Below, piece after piece: positions 46,741-54,877 of a stretch of DNA of 64,000 bases. A model generated the notes under the pieces. It worked only from the letters and a program-made list of their open reading frames with translations, was not told the origin of the DNA and ran no database searches. Positions within the stretch are counted from its first letter, which is position 1; each line of letters begins with the position of its first letter. The DNA is from Aliagarivorans taiwanensis DSM 22990 (GTDB lineage: Bacteria > Pseudomonadota > Gammaproteobacteria > Enterobacterales > Celerinatantimonadaceae). The stretch spans positions 1 to 64,000 of the forward strand of contig NZ_AUBZ01000007.1 in assembly GCF_000429505.1 (NCBI RefSeq), written 5' to 3'. The translations under genes were made by a program, and so were the position numbers.

Positions 46741-48897
46741 CTAGCCTCGCACGTTCTCCACCCCCGGCTGACGGTAGTACGCCAAAAACTGTTCAGCCGG
46801 AATGGGTCGAGAAAAGAAGTAGCCTTGTGCAATATCACAGCCCGCTTGAGACATAATGTTGCTCTGCTGAATATTCTCAACCCCCTCTGCCACCACGCTT
46901 ATTTGTAGGCTTTCAGCCAAGCGGATCAAGGCAATACACAGGGCGCGATCAACCTCGTCCTCACATAGGTCGGCGACAAAGCTACGATCGATCTTCAAGC
47001 CATCGACCTTAAACTTGCGCAAATAGCTCAGCGAAGAGTATCCGGTACCAAAGTCATCCAACCAAACCGGTATCCCCAGATGGCGAAGCTCCACCAAGTT
47101 GTCCATTACCCGCTGCTCGTCGGTTAGCAGGGAGTTTTCGGTAACTTCAACATGCAACCAATGACGTTGTAGGCCGAAGCGCTCCAAGTTTTCAGCAAAG
47201 CTTGTCGCAGCATGCTCGCGACTCAGCTGCTTAGCCGATAGGTTGATTGCAATATAAAAATCATCATCAACCTGACTAGCCCAGTGCTGCCGCTGCTGGC
47301 ACGCCTGCTCAATCACCCACTCACCCAGTGGGATGATCAAACCTGTGGCCTCGGCAATCCCTATTAGCTCATCAGTCGGCACCATGCCTAAACTCGGGTG
47401 CCGCCAACGCAGTAAGGCTTCAGCGCCAATCACTTGCTGGCTCTCAAAACTGAGCAAGGGCTGATAGAACAGGGAAAACTGCTGGCAATCACATAGCGCT
47501 TTGTGAAGCTCTCGCTCCAACAGCCCTTTGCGGGCAACCGCATCGCCCATTTGCTGATTGAAGTGGCGATAGGTGCCTTTACCCGCGCTCTTGGCTGCAT
47601 ACATGGCAATGTCGGCATTCTTTATCAGCTCAACGGCGCTTGTGCCAGCATTTGGCGATAACGCGATACCAATACTACAGCCGATGAACACCTCATCGCT
47701 GCTATCTTCCAAGATGAAGCCTTTGGTGAGTACATCCACAATGCGTCCAGCGATAACATCGAGTTGCAGCACATCTTCCACGTCGGGAATGCACAAGAGA
47801 AACTCGTCGCCTCCCACTCGCGCCAACACGCAGCTTTCATCCCGCATATCGAGCGCCGATGCGACCATATCGCTGGCCCGTAAGTTGTGTTCAATCCGCT
47901 TAGCCACTTCACAAAGCAAATGGTCCCCCGCTCGGTGGCCATAGTTATCATTGACCGCTTTAAACTCGTCAAGATCGACGAAGATGACCGCAATATTGTG
48001 CTGTGTTTGCTCAATCACCCCAGAAACAAACTCAATAAAACGCAAACGGTTGGGTAGCTCGGTGAGCGCATCGTGATAGGCCAAGAACTCGACTTGCTCG
48101 GTGCGCTCCTTCAGGTTCGTGCTCATTGCATTAATCTCAGCCGCCAGTTCTCCCACTTCATCACTGCGCTTAACGCAGTTGGGTCTTGAGTAATCACCTC
48201 GCCCTATGTATTTGGCTTGTTTGACCAAGGCGAGGATCGGGCGGCTCCAGGCACTCGCTAGCCACGCCGACAATACAACAGTGACCGCCATTACCACCAC
48301 TACCGCCAGCAAAGACCCTAACAGAGCATCGCGAATACTGCCTTCGTTAATCCGGGCGATAATATTGGCGGTGTCGGCGATATCTTGATTAATGGTTTTT
48401 AGCGAATAGCTTAGGCTCAGGCCACCCAACAACTCGTCACCAATGAACAGCGGCTCAGCAACCGTAAGGGTATTCTCAGCGAGGCGGTGGTAGTGCTGCT
48501 GTTCCTGCAATACAGTGTTCAGTATCTCTGGCTGCTCAAATGGACTACCGTAGGCCTGCATGACCTCTTGCCCATTGTGAATAATGGTACCCTCAGCTGA
48601 GAACACAACCACCTCAATGACTTCCTCAGAGTTCAGCGCTGGCTCAAGAAGGTCAAAGATACCCTCCATATCAAACAGATAAATAGGATTAATCAGAGCT
48701 TCTGAAAGGTAACCTAAGGTGTAATGTGCCCGTTGCTCCAACTGAGATATCAGGCTACTGCTGACATCTTTACTCGAGTGACTAAGTAAATGCTGTGCAT
48801 GGTGTTTGAAAATATATAACTGAACTATCAGTAACAGAATCAAGGCAGCCAAGGACGAAAGTATGCTGTATACCGTTAGCCGCCCTTTTAACTTCAT
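46741..48897 (-). CDS. Membrane GGDEF-EAL c-di-GMP enzyme
   Basis: 718 residues. First TM 9-29, a periplasmic sensor region to about 195, second TM about 195-215, then HAMP (SRPILALVKQAKYIGRGDYS). The GGDEF domain has RVGGDEFLLC intact; an insertion of about a dozen residues precedes it and no RxxD inhibitory site is seen. The EAL domain has GAEALLRWRH, DDFGTGYSSL and VAEGVE intact. Both synthesis and breakdown of c-di-GMP are possible. It lies 36 bp downstream of a periplasmic binding protein gene, its probable sensory partner. Output may act on the LapA-like adhesin elsewhere in the window. Confidence 0.92.
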   Translation of the reverse strand: MKLKGRLTVYSILSSLAALILLLIVQLYIFKHHAQHLLSHSSKDVSSSLISQLEQRAHYTLGYLSEALINPIYLFDMEGIFDLLEPALNSEEVIEVVVFSAEGTIIHNGQEVMQAYGSPFEQPEILNTVLQEQQHYHRLAENTLTVAEPLFIGDELLGGLSLSYSLKTINQDIADTANIIARINEGSIRDALLGSLLAVVVVMAVTVVLSAWLASAWSRPILALVKQAKYIGRGDYSRPNCVKRSDEVGELAAEINAMSTNLKERTEQVEFLAYHDALTELPNRLRFIEFVSGVIEQTQHNIAVIFVDLDEFKAVNDNYGHRAGDHLLCEVAKRIEHNLRASDMVASALDMRDESCVLARVGGDEFLLCIPDVEDVLQLDVIAGRIVDVLTKGFILEDSSDEVFIGCSIGIALSPNAGTSAVELIKNADIAMYAAKSAGKGTYRHFNQQMGDAVARKGLLERELHKALCDCQQFSLFYQPLLSFESQQVIGAEALLRWRHPSLGMVPTDELIGIAEATGLIIPLGEWVIEQACQQRQHWASQVDDDFYIAINLSAKQLSREHAATSFAENLERFGLQRHWLHVEVTENSLLTDEQRVMDNLVELRHLGIPVWLDDFGTGYSSLSYLRKFKVDGLKIDRSFVADLCEDEVDRALCIALIRLAESLQISVVAEGVENIQQSNIMSQAGCDIAQGYFFSRPIPAEQFLAYYRQPGVENVRG

Positions 48898-48933
48898 AAG
48901 TTGATACTCTTCTACCGAGCCCTACACATGAGA

Positions 48934-49866
48934 CTAGTAAAGCTGCTCTAACAACGGCGCCGCTTTCTCGACCCAATCGATACTGTTTTGAACGGCTTGG
49001 TCAAGCTCATCAAACTGGGCGGTTTTCTTGTATTGACTCAACGCATCTTGCCCTTGTTCATCCAAGTGTGCTGAGAGCATCACCTCGGTTAATGCTTGTT
49101 TAAGCTCGATCGGCAAACCCGGGCGAGCCACCTGCAGTGCGCGGGGAATAGCTATAGAGGAAGCGAAGATTTCAAGCTCTTGGCGCATTGCCGGTGGGAT
49201 CTCTTTTTCCCAGTCCAGGTTACTAAATGCTGCAGCAGCAGCTTGCCCATTAAACACCCATGCCGACATGTTCACTTCACCGCTGGACGAGGAAATTTCG
49301 TCAACAAACACATAGCCAATCGAATCAGCAGGTGGCATATCACGCAATGAGGCTTGCTCATACAAGGTGAAGCCTTGTTCTAGTAACATGATAACGGGGA
49401 CAAAATAGGCACTGGTTGAATAACGGTCTTCAAATACCACCGTCTTGCCAAGTAGTTGATCGAACGACTGAATCTCGCTGTCTTGCCGGGAGAAGAACAC
49501 ACTGCTGTATTCCGCCACCCCACTTTTCCAGCGACGCGCCAGCAGCTCAGCGCCAGCTTCGTTGACCAGAGTCACCGCAGAGAACACTGTATCGGACACC
49601 ATGTCGACTTTGCCCGCCTTCATCCAGCGAACCATTTGCTCCAGGTTAGTCGCTACCATCACTTTGGACTGAGTAACGCCATGGTCTTGTAGCTGCGATA
49701 CCAGATATTTTGCGAAAGGGGTTGTGCGTTTTACCGCTTTCTTTGGGTTAGTGCTAATGACTCCCAAAACTAGCGTTGCATCATCGGACTTGGCAGAGTA
49801 CGCGGATGGGGGAAACAACAAAAACAAACTGATGACTACGGCCAATACTTGATACTGCTTACTCAT
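48934..49866 (-). CDS. PhnD/phosphonate-type periplasmic binding protein
   Basis: 310 residues with a signal peptide (cleavage after YSA near 24). ATLVLGVISTNPKKAVKRTTPFAKYLVSQL and MKAGKVDMVSDTVFSA, with LLGKTVVFEDRYSTSAYFVP, match the PhnD-like solute-binding family. There is no ABC permease or ATPase next to it; instead the GGDEF-EAL gene follows after 36 bp, so a sensory rather than transport role is inferred: ligand-bound protein would signal to the periplasmic part of that enzyme. The ligand is unknown. Confidence 0.8.
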   Translation of the reverse strand: MSKQYQVLAVVISLFLLFPPSAYSAKSDDATLVLGVISTNPKKAVKRTTPFAKYLVSQLQDHGVTQSKVMVATNLEQMVRWMKAGKVDMVSDTVFSAVTLVNEAGAELLARRWKSGVAEYSSVFFSRQDSEIQSFDQLLGKTVVFEDRYSTSAYFVPVIMLLEQGFTLYEQASLRDMPPADSIGYVFVDEISSSSGEVNMSAWVFNGQAAAAAFSNLDWEKEIPPAMRQELEIFASSIAIPRALQVARPGLPIELKQALTEVMLSAHLDEQGQDALSQYKKTAQFDELDQAVQNSIDWVEKAAPLLEQLY

Positions 49867-50095
49867 GCCACCTGCCTTTGACTAAATTTCACTCTACTAA
49901 AGATATAGTCCATTCGGCTCAAGTCTTAACCGTCGTGGCGCTGCAAACCTGCGTTTTCAGCGAGTTAAATGAAGCCATGCTTCGCCAAGCTCATTAGTGA
50001 GTGTAAAGACATTAAAGAGAACCTTTTTTAATCAGTTCGTTAGCCTGACATAACTACTTTTTTATTAATTAATAGGCTAAAAGAGCTGTAACGAA

Positions 50096-50122
50096 AAAGC
50101 CCTCACAGGGTCGCGAGGGCTT
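50096..50122 (-). terminator. Terminator of the phosphoesterase gene
   Basis: AAGCCCTC and GAGGGCTT pair around a 10-nt loop with TTTTTCG following on the minus strand, about 55 nt after the stop. Confidence 0.8.
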
Positions 50123-50176
50123 AGATTTCACGAACATTAGATTCTACTAATAAGAAGAACTCTGTTTAGCATCTAT

Positions 50177-52249
50177 CTAACGATACACGTTACCGCTCAT
50201 ATCCATCACATCGCCGCTGCGCGTGTCGATCAGGAAGTTATCCGATGGTGCACGGTTGTAGAGCATTTCCAAGATGGTGAAGATCACACCGAACTGCTCC
50301 TTGAACACCTCGCCCACTGGGTGGTTGTGGTTATCTTCCAGTACGCTGACATCCATATCGCGCAGCGCGCCCGATACCAGCGCGTATTGCGCTACACTCT
50401 CTTCGGTGAGCTGCCCAACCTTGATGGCCAGCTCGTCGGCGTTACGCAAGCGATAGAAGTCGGTCAGCAAATCCATGCCGCTCCATACAAAGTCACGCAA
50501 GTGCATGCCATTCTCAAGCGCGAGAGCTTCGGCTTTCAAGGTGGCATTCGCCCAATCTTGGCGGAAGGTATCACCGATGTTGCTGTTAAAGGCACAAGCG
50601 TCAGTGTTTGGCAGATCAATAACTGAAGCCAGCTCACAGGTGGTGATATCCGTCTCCAGTTGCGACAAGATCATCATCTGACGACCGTTGATATGCTCGA
50701 TCATGTGCTTAGTCTCACCCGGCCAGCGACTGGCCCAGCCCTCAGCCAGCCCCATGATGTGGTAATCATTCATCTCAACGTAAGAGCGAGAACTTAGTAC
50801 ACGCTCGTTCCAAGTCGCACCAGCGGCCTTCTCCAAGCGGTAGTGCTCAAACAGTTGATCAAAGTCGCGCACATCATCCATTACCACGGTCTCCACCTCG
50901 ATAATGTCGCTGTTATCCAGCGTCACCAGCTTGTAAGCTGGCACATAAGCCGCTAGCGATGGCGCCTGGATGTTCACCAAGGTGTTGCCTTCGCTGCTTA
51001 CCGTGGAGGTGGTGTTGTAGTGCATGTGTCCACCCACGTGCAGCTTGATGCCCATAGCCGCAAGCTGCTCGCTGATGCTATTGCTAGGTAGGCGGTGATG
51101 TTGCAGGAAGTTGGTTTCAACGCTTTCAAAGTAGTCTTCTGCCACCTCATACGCGCCGCCGTAGAAATCATCCATTGGGTAGTGGCTAAAGGTCACGAGT
51201 TTCTTGCCTTGCTCCTCAGCGCGAGTAACCACATCTTGCATCCAGTCAACCAGGTACTCTTTGTGGCTGAATACGTGGTCCCAACCTTTGTTTTGAGCAC
51301 CGCTGTAAGACCCCGAATCTTCTGGGTTTATCGCCGCAGAGTCGTTCGGTAAGAATACGGTCGAGTCGAGACTTAACACCCAAAGGCCTTCGATTGGCTC
51401 AACTAAGTAACTGGCGTCAAACTGCATAGAGCACACGCCGCGATCGTTAGCGGTATTGTAATCACCACCGGTACCGTCTGCGCAGATTTCATGCTGACGG
51501 TTAGCCAGCGCAGCCTCTTCTTTCGCCAAATCAAAGCTATAGTCGTCGCGTAGCGCCTCGCTGGTAAATGGCGTCTCGAAGTAGGCATACTCTTGTTTCG
51601 GGAAGAAACCATGGGCGCCCATGTCAGTCATCACATTGCCCATCCCTTGGTGGATAATCTCATGAGTACAGATAGTGTTCTCATCTCCACTCAGGCAGTC
51701 ACCGTGACCCAAACTGCGGATATTTTGATTCTGATAGTCCACGCCAAGGTAGTCGCTTTTACCGGCTTCGTGATCGAAAGGACGAACCGGGTCATGGTTA
51801 CCCGGCGCGGCGAAGAACTCCATTCCGTACTTGTCGGTGTATTCTTGCAGCATCTTATCCATACCGCGCAAGTGCACCGGCTGGCCGTCATCACTGAAAT
51901 CCCCCGGCATCGCTACCAGCTTCACGCCGCGTTCAGCCAGATCATCCAGCGCAGCGCGCAGGGCGAAGTAGTTTTCGTTGAATAATCGGGTTGAGCCGAG
52001 CTGAGCGCCCATGGTACGAATGGTCGCATTGGGGTTGCCTTCGTAGCTCACCAATCCTTCAAAGGCTTGGTTTCCGCCCTCGGTAGAAAAATCAGCATAC
52101 ACATCATGGAAGTGAATATCCGACATAAATGCGATGCTAACTGGGTCTTTTAGTCCACCACGATCACCGTCATCGCTGGAAGAAGAACTGCCACAACCAC
52201 TTAGTAAAGCTGCGCTGGCAAGCGCAAGGGCGCTGATTTTAAAATGCAT
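50177..52249 (-). CDS. Lipoprotein calcineurin-like phosphoesterase
   Basis: 690 residues. Lipoprotein signal MHFKISALALASAALLSGC with LSGC lipobox, acylated Cys19, then a Ser/Asp linker. The metallophosphatase motifs are in order: MSDIHFHD (43-50), PGDFSDDG, PGNHD, SHYP and GGHMHYN. A long C-terminal domain (about 440-690) is not recognised. Likely a periplasmic or surface phosphoesterase. Excellent ribosome site (GAGGAG). A Pho-box-like sequence precedes the promoter, and the other phosphatase gene at the right edge suggests phosphate scavenging. Confidence 0.85.
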   Translation of the reverse strand: MHFKISALALASAALLSGCGSSSSSDDGDRGGLKDPVSIAFMSDIHFHDVYADFSTEGGNQAFEGLVSYEGNPNATIRTMGAQLGSTRLFNENYFALRAALDDLAERGVKLVAMPGDFSDDGQPVHLRGMDKMLQEYTDKYGMEFFAAPGNHDPVRPFDHEAGKSDYLGVDYQNQNIRSLGHGDCLSGDENTICTHEIIHQGMGNVMTDMGAHGFFPKQEYAYFETPFTSEALRDDYSFDLAKEEAALANRQHEICADGTGGDYNTANDRGVCSMQFDASYLVEPIEGLWVLSLDSTVFLPNDSAAINPEDSGSYSGAQNKGWDHVFSHKEYLVDWMQDVVTRAEEQGKKLVTFSHYPMDDFYGGAYEVAEDYFESVETNFLQHHRLPSNSISEQLAAMGIKLHVGGHMHYNTTSTVSSEGNTLVNIQAPSLAAYVPAYKLVTLDNSDIIEVETVVMDDVRDFDQLFEHYRLEKAAGATWNERVLSSRSYVEMNDYHIMGLAEGWASRWPGETKHMIEHINGRQMMILSQLETDITTCELASVIDLPNTDACAFNSNIGDTFRQDWANATLKAEALALENGMHLRDFVWSGMDLLTDFYRLRNADELAIKVGQLTEESVAQYALVSGALRDMDVSVLEDNHNHPVGEVFKEQFGVIFTILEMLYNRAPSDNFLIDTRSGDVMDMSGNVYR

Positions 52250-52278
52250 GATTACTCCTCGAAAATTAAGCGAGGTGC

Positions 52279-52325
52279 AATCTAGGAACGAAAAATGACA
52301 GTTAGATTAATGATTTACTACAGAT
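52279..52325 (-). promoter_or_regulatory. Candidate PhoB-dependent promoter
   Basis: On the minus strand CTGTAGT (52317-52323) and CTGTCAT (52295-52301) are exactly 22 bp apart, two helical repeats of 11 bp as in Pho boxes, with a degenerate middle unit. TAGATT, a possible -10, follows the second repeat after about 11 bp. The phosphoesterase start is 30 bp further on. Confidence 0.5.
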
Positions 52326-52477
52326 ATATTTAGCGACATTTTATCCCGCCATAAATTGATCTAAACGGCATTTATACCACCCATAGCGTTACATTAGTGA
52401 TAAACACACGCAGCCGTTTGTTGCCCTAGTGTATTAATTTACTTATTGGTAAAGCACTTCTACACAACATTTATTAC

Positions 52478-53134
52478 TCAATCTTCCGGCGCAAAACACT
52501 CGCTAAAAGAGCTGCATTCGCCACAGCTTGGTGCCCGGCAGACATAATCGCCCCCGTTTTGGCAAAGCTGCCGATAGAAAAAACGCTTCCAGCGCATACG
52601 CTGGGTATTGGCCGCAGCAAGCGCCGGAAAGTAAAAGTGCAATAACACCCCTAGCTCCGCTCGCGTGCTCAAGCCCAAGCTACTCCAAAGGTGCGAGGGC
52701 GCCATGCAGGCGTGCACGATGATCTCCAGCATCCAGTGGTTGGCCGGGTCCTGATGGTCGCGACAATGCTCAAGCAGCAAGGCGCGCAAGCTCTGTAGCT
52801 CGTCGGCTTTTAATTGGCACATCTGCTGATACAGCTCGGCGCGCTGGCCGGTCGGTGAGCTAGCTTGCCACTGCAGGTTGAGCTCGCTGAGCTCGGGCAC
52901 GGCGAGCCAATCGAGTAGTTGTTGATAGTCGCCATCATTGAGCCCGACACCATAGGGCAGTGCCGCCAGCCCTTGTAGCTGGGCAGCTACAATCTGGCGA
53001 AACCACTGCTGTGGCTCTGGCGCGCTTTCAGTCTGAGCACTATTAGCCGGAGAGCTAGCAGACTGAGCGGTGTGAAGCGGAATCACCTCGCCGCTGGCGC
53101 GCGGATCCGCTTGATCGTTAAGTGAGTTAAACAT
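52478..53134 (-). CDS. nifQ: Nitrogenase molybdenum donor NifQ
   Basis: NifQ supplies molybdenum, as an Fe-S-Mo cluster, to FeMo-cofactor assembly. 218 residues. The C-terminus has MRWKRFFYRQLC followed by the signature Cys motif C-x4-C-x2-C-x5-C (CRAPSCGECSSFSEC), which binds the cluster. The N-terminal 40 residues are low-complexity. The ATG overlaps the ferredoxin stop by 8 bases, so it is coupled to nifB-fdx. No clear terminator follows. Confidence 0.92.
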   Translation of the reverse strand: MFNSLNDQADPRASGEVIPLHTAQSASSPANSAQTESAPEPQQWFRQIVAAQLQGLAALPYGVGLNDGDYQQLLDWLAVPELSELNLQWQASSPTGQRAELYQQMCQLKADELQSLRALLLEHCRDHQDPANHWMLEIIVHACMAPSHLWSSLGLSTRAELGVLLHFYFPALAAANTQRMRWKRFFYRQLCQNGGDYVCRAPSCGECSSFSECFAPED

Positions 53135-53411
53135 GGCCTGCCAGTTCCGTTAGTTGAATCACCTGTTCTTGCTCACAAGGAATGCCAGTCAGGCTACCGA
53201 GTGGGTTGAGGGCACGCCCTTCGTTGTCGACGATGGCACATTCAATGGGGCAGATCTCACCGCACTGGGGCGGATTGGGTTGGCTGACACACTCATCGCA
53301 GCGATGGGCATTGATGGCATAGCCGTGGGCATCGCGCACCACCGCTTTTTGCGGGCACACCAATTTACATGCGTTACAGCCAATACAGCTGCGGGTTATC
53401 CGTAGTGCCAT
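53127..53411 (-). CDS. nif-associated 2[4Fe-4S] ferredoxin
   Basis: 94 residues from the ATG at 53411 (AGGAG eight bases upstream; ATG shares a base with the nifB stop). CIGCNACKLVCPQKA gives the first cluster motif CxxCxxCxxxCP; CDECVSQPNPPQCGEICP, with a longer spacing in the loop, gives the second. This C-x2-C-x8-C-x3-CP form is typical of nif-linked FdxN-like ferredoxins, known to support NifB in cofactor synthesis. Sits between nifB and nifQ. Confidence 0.92.
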   Translation of the reverse strand: MALRITRSCIGCNACKLVCPQKAVVRDAHGYAINAHRCDECVSQPNPPQCGEICPIECAIVDNEGRALNPLGSLTGIPCEQEQVIQLTELAGHV

Positions 53412-54733
53412 TAGCCACACTCCTTAGCGCAGGAACCTTGCGCGCTCTTCTCAAGCAATTGCTGGCGGATCTGCTCTAGGGCCTCCGGTGTTGTCTTGAG
53501 CGCCAGCTCGGTGTTGACCGAGATCCCTGCCTCTTGCAAGGCTTGGCGCGGCGGCAGACCGATCCGGCTACACAGCAACACATCGACCCCTTCCAGGGTA
53601 TGCAGTGCCCGACTCATCCGCAGCTGGGCTTCGTCCTCATCACACTCGTTTTGGCCGCGGCAATAGGCCTCGATATCCCGTGCGGCCAGCGCTTCGACGC
53701 CGGCCTTACCGACACGGAAAAGGTCAAAGGATTTGGCATAGCCAAAGTGTTGGTCGATGTACTCGCCGCTGCGACTGGCCACAGCTACCGTCAGCTCGGC
53801 AGGTACCACCTCTGGTATCTCATCAACATTAACCTGCTCGCCCAACTTGCCGACCGCATCAGCGCGACACTGCTGGCAGTGGGTCATCTGCGCCATGCTC
53901 ACCCCGGCATCACTGCGAGCCTGAGCCAACTCCTCGTCAGTCGGTCCGCGTTGGCCCATCAAACCAAAGTAAGTCCCGTGGGCCGGGTCGGAAATCAGCG
54001 GCATAACGTTATGAACAAAGGCGCCATAGCGCTGCAACTCCTCGGCCAGCTCTGCAATATGCCAATCGTTGATTCCGGGGATCAGCACTGTATTGACCTT
54101 GACCAACATGCCCGCCTCGATGGCCAGTTTTAGCCCCTTCAATTGACGATCAATCAAGGTTTGCGCCGCGTGCTTGCCGCGCAAACGACGACCATTGAAG
54201 TAGACCCAGGCATAGATCTGCTCGCCAATGGCGGCATCGATACAGTTGATGGTAATGGTGAGGTGCTTAACACCTATCTCTAGAAGCTTGGGTAACTGAT
54301 CTTCCAGCTCCAAGCCGTTGGTGGAGACACAAAGGTGCACCTCATCGTCGTGCTGCCCGACCGCTTTCAGAGTTGCCAGCGTGGCATTGGGGTTGGCCAG
54401 CGGGTCGCCTGGCCCGGCAATCCCCACCACTTGGGTCTCTGGGATGCGCTGCTTGACCTTGGCAAAGCGCTGCACCGCTGCGGCGGGCGATAACAGGCTG
54501 GAGGAGACACCCGGGCGTGTCTCATTGCTACAGTCAAACTTGCGATTACAGTAATTGCACTGAATGTTACACGCTGGCGCGACCGCTAAATGCATACGCG
54601 CAAACTGGTGGGCGCCCTTGGAGAAGCAGGGATGCTTTTCTACCAATGCGGCCTGTTCGGCACTCATGTTCGGTGGCGGCGAAGATGCGGAGCAAGCTGA
54701 CTGTGAGGCGGATTGTGAGGCGGATCGAGACAT
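53411..54733 (-). CDS. nifB: FeMo-cofactor biosynthesis protein NifB
   Basis: Radical-SAM enzyme that fuses two [4Fe-4S] clusters with a carbide to make NifB-co, the common precursor of nitrogenase cofactors. 440 residues. The radical-SAM motif CNIQCNYCNRKFDC (CxxxCxxC) is near 55-62. GIAGPGDPLANP and HLTITINCIDA belong to the barrel. The C-terminal NifX-like domain (LTVAVASRSGEYIDQHFGYAKSFD split over about 322-345) is fused, as in gammaproteobacterial NifB. The N-terminus has two tandem copies of SASQ. A sigma-54 promoter and a NifA site lie upstream. Confidence 0.97.
   Translation of the reverse strand: MSRSASQSASQSACSASSPPPNMSAEQAALVEKHPCFSKGAHQFARMHLAVAPACNIQCNYCNRKFDCSNETRPGVSSSLLSPAAAVQRFAKVKQRIPETQVVGIAGPGDPLANPNATLATLKAVGQHDDEVHLCVSTNGLELEDQLPKLLEIGVKHLTITINCIDAAIGEQIYAWVYFNGRRLRGKHAAQTLIDRQLKGLKLAIEAGMLVKVNTVLIPGINDWHIAELAEELQRYGAFVHNVMPLISDPAHGTYFGLMGQRGPTDEELAQARSDAGVSMAQMTHCQQCRADAVGKLGEQVNVDEIPEVVPAELTVAVASRSGEYIDQHFGYAKSFDLFRVGKAGVEALAARDIEAYCRGQNECDEDEAQLRMSRALHTLEGVDVLLCSRIGLPPRQALQEAGISVNTELALKTTPEALEQIRQQLLEKSAQGSCAKECG
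54702..54725. repeat. Tandem 12-bp duplication in nifB
   Basis: TGTGAGGCGGAT occurs twice back to back and encodes the repeated Ser-Ala-Ser-Gln at the NifB N-terminus. It looks like a recent slippage in a low-complexity, non-catalytic tail. Confidence 0.8.
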
Positions 54734-54772
54734 AATCGAATTCCAAACATCTATTACGGTTAATAGCTGTGT

Positions 54773-54790
54773 TGCAATTCACATACCCTC
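54773..54790 (-). promoter_or_regulatory. Sigma-54 promoter of nifB-fdx-nifQ
   Basis: On the minus strand AGGGTATGTGAATTGCAA has GG and GC exactly 10 bp apart, with TTGCA as the -12 element. Transcription would begin near 54762, 29 bp before the nifB ATG. Confidence 0.8.
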
Positions 54791-54828
54791 AATCTATTTC
54801 CTTATTTTTCATGAACTTAAACAGATTA

Positions 54829-54865
54829 GAAAAGACAATTGTCGACCCCACGATCGACAATTGTC
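54829..54865 (-). terminator. Terminator of nifLA
   Basis: GACAATTGTCGA and TCGACAATTGTC form a perfect 12-bp inverted repeat with an 8-nt loop, followed on the minus strand by TTTTCT, just past the nifA stop. Confidence 0.85.
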
Positions 54866-54877
54866 ACCTTTGCTACA
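54862..54877 (-). promoter_or_regulatory. NifA upstream activating site for nifB
   Basis: TGT-N10-ACA (TGT at 54862, ACA at 54875), the NifA binding consensus. It is centred about 108 bp upstream of the predicted nifB start of transcription and overlaps the last codons of nifA and the terminator arm. Confidence 0.75.
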
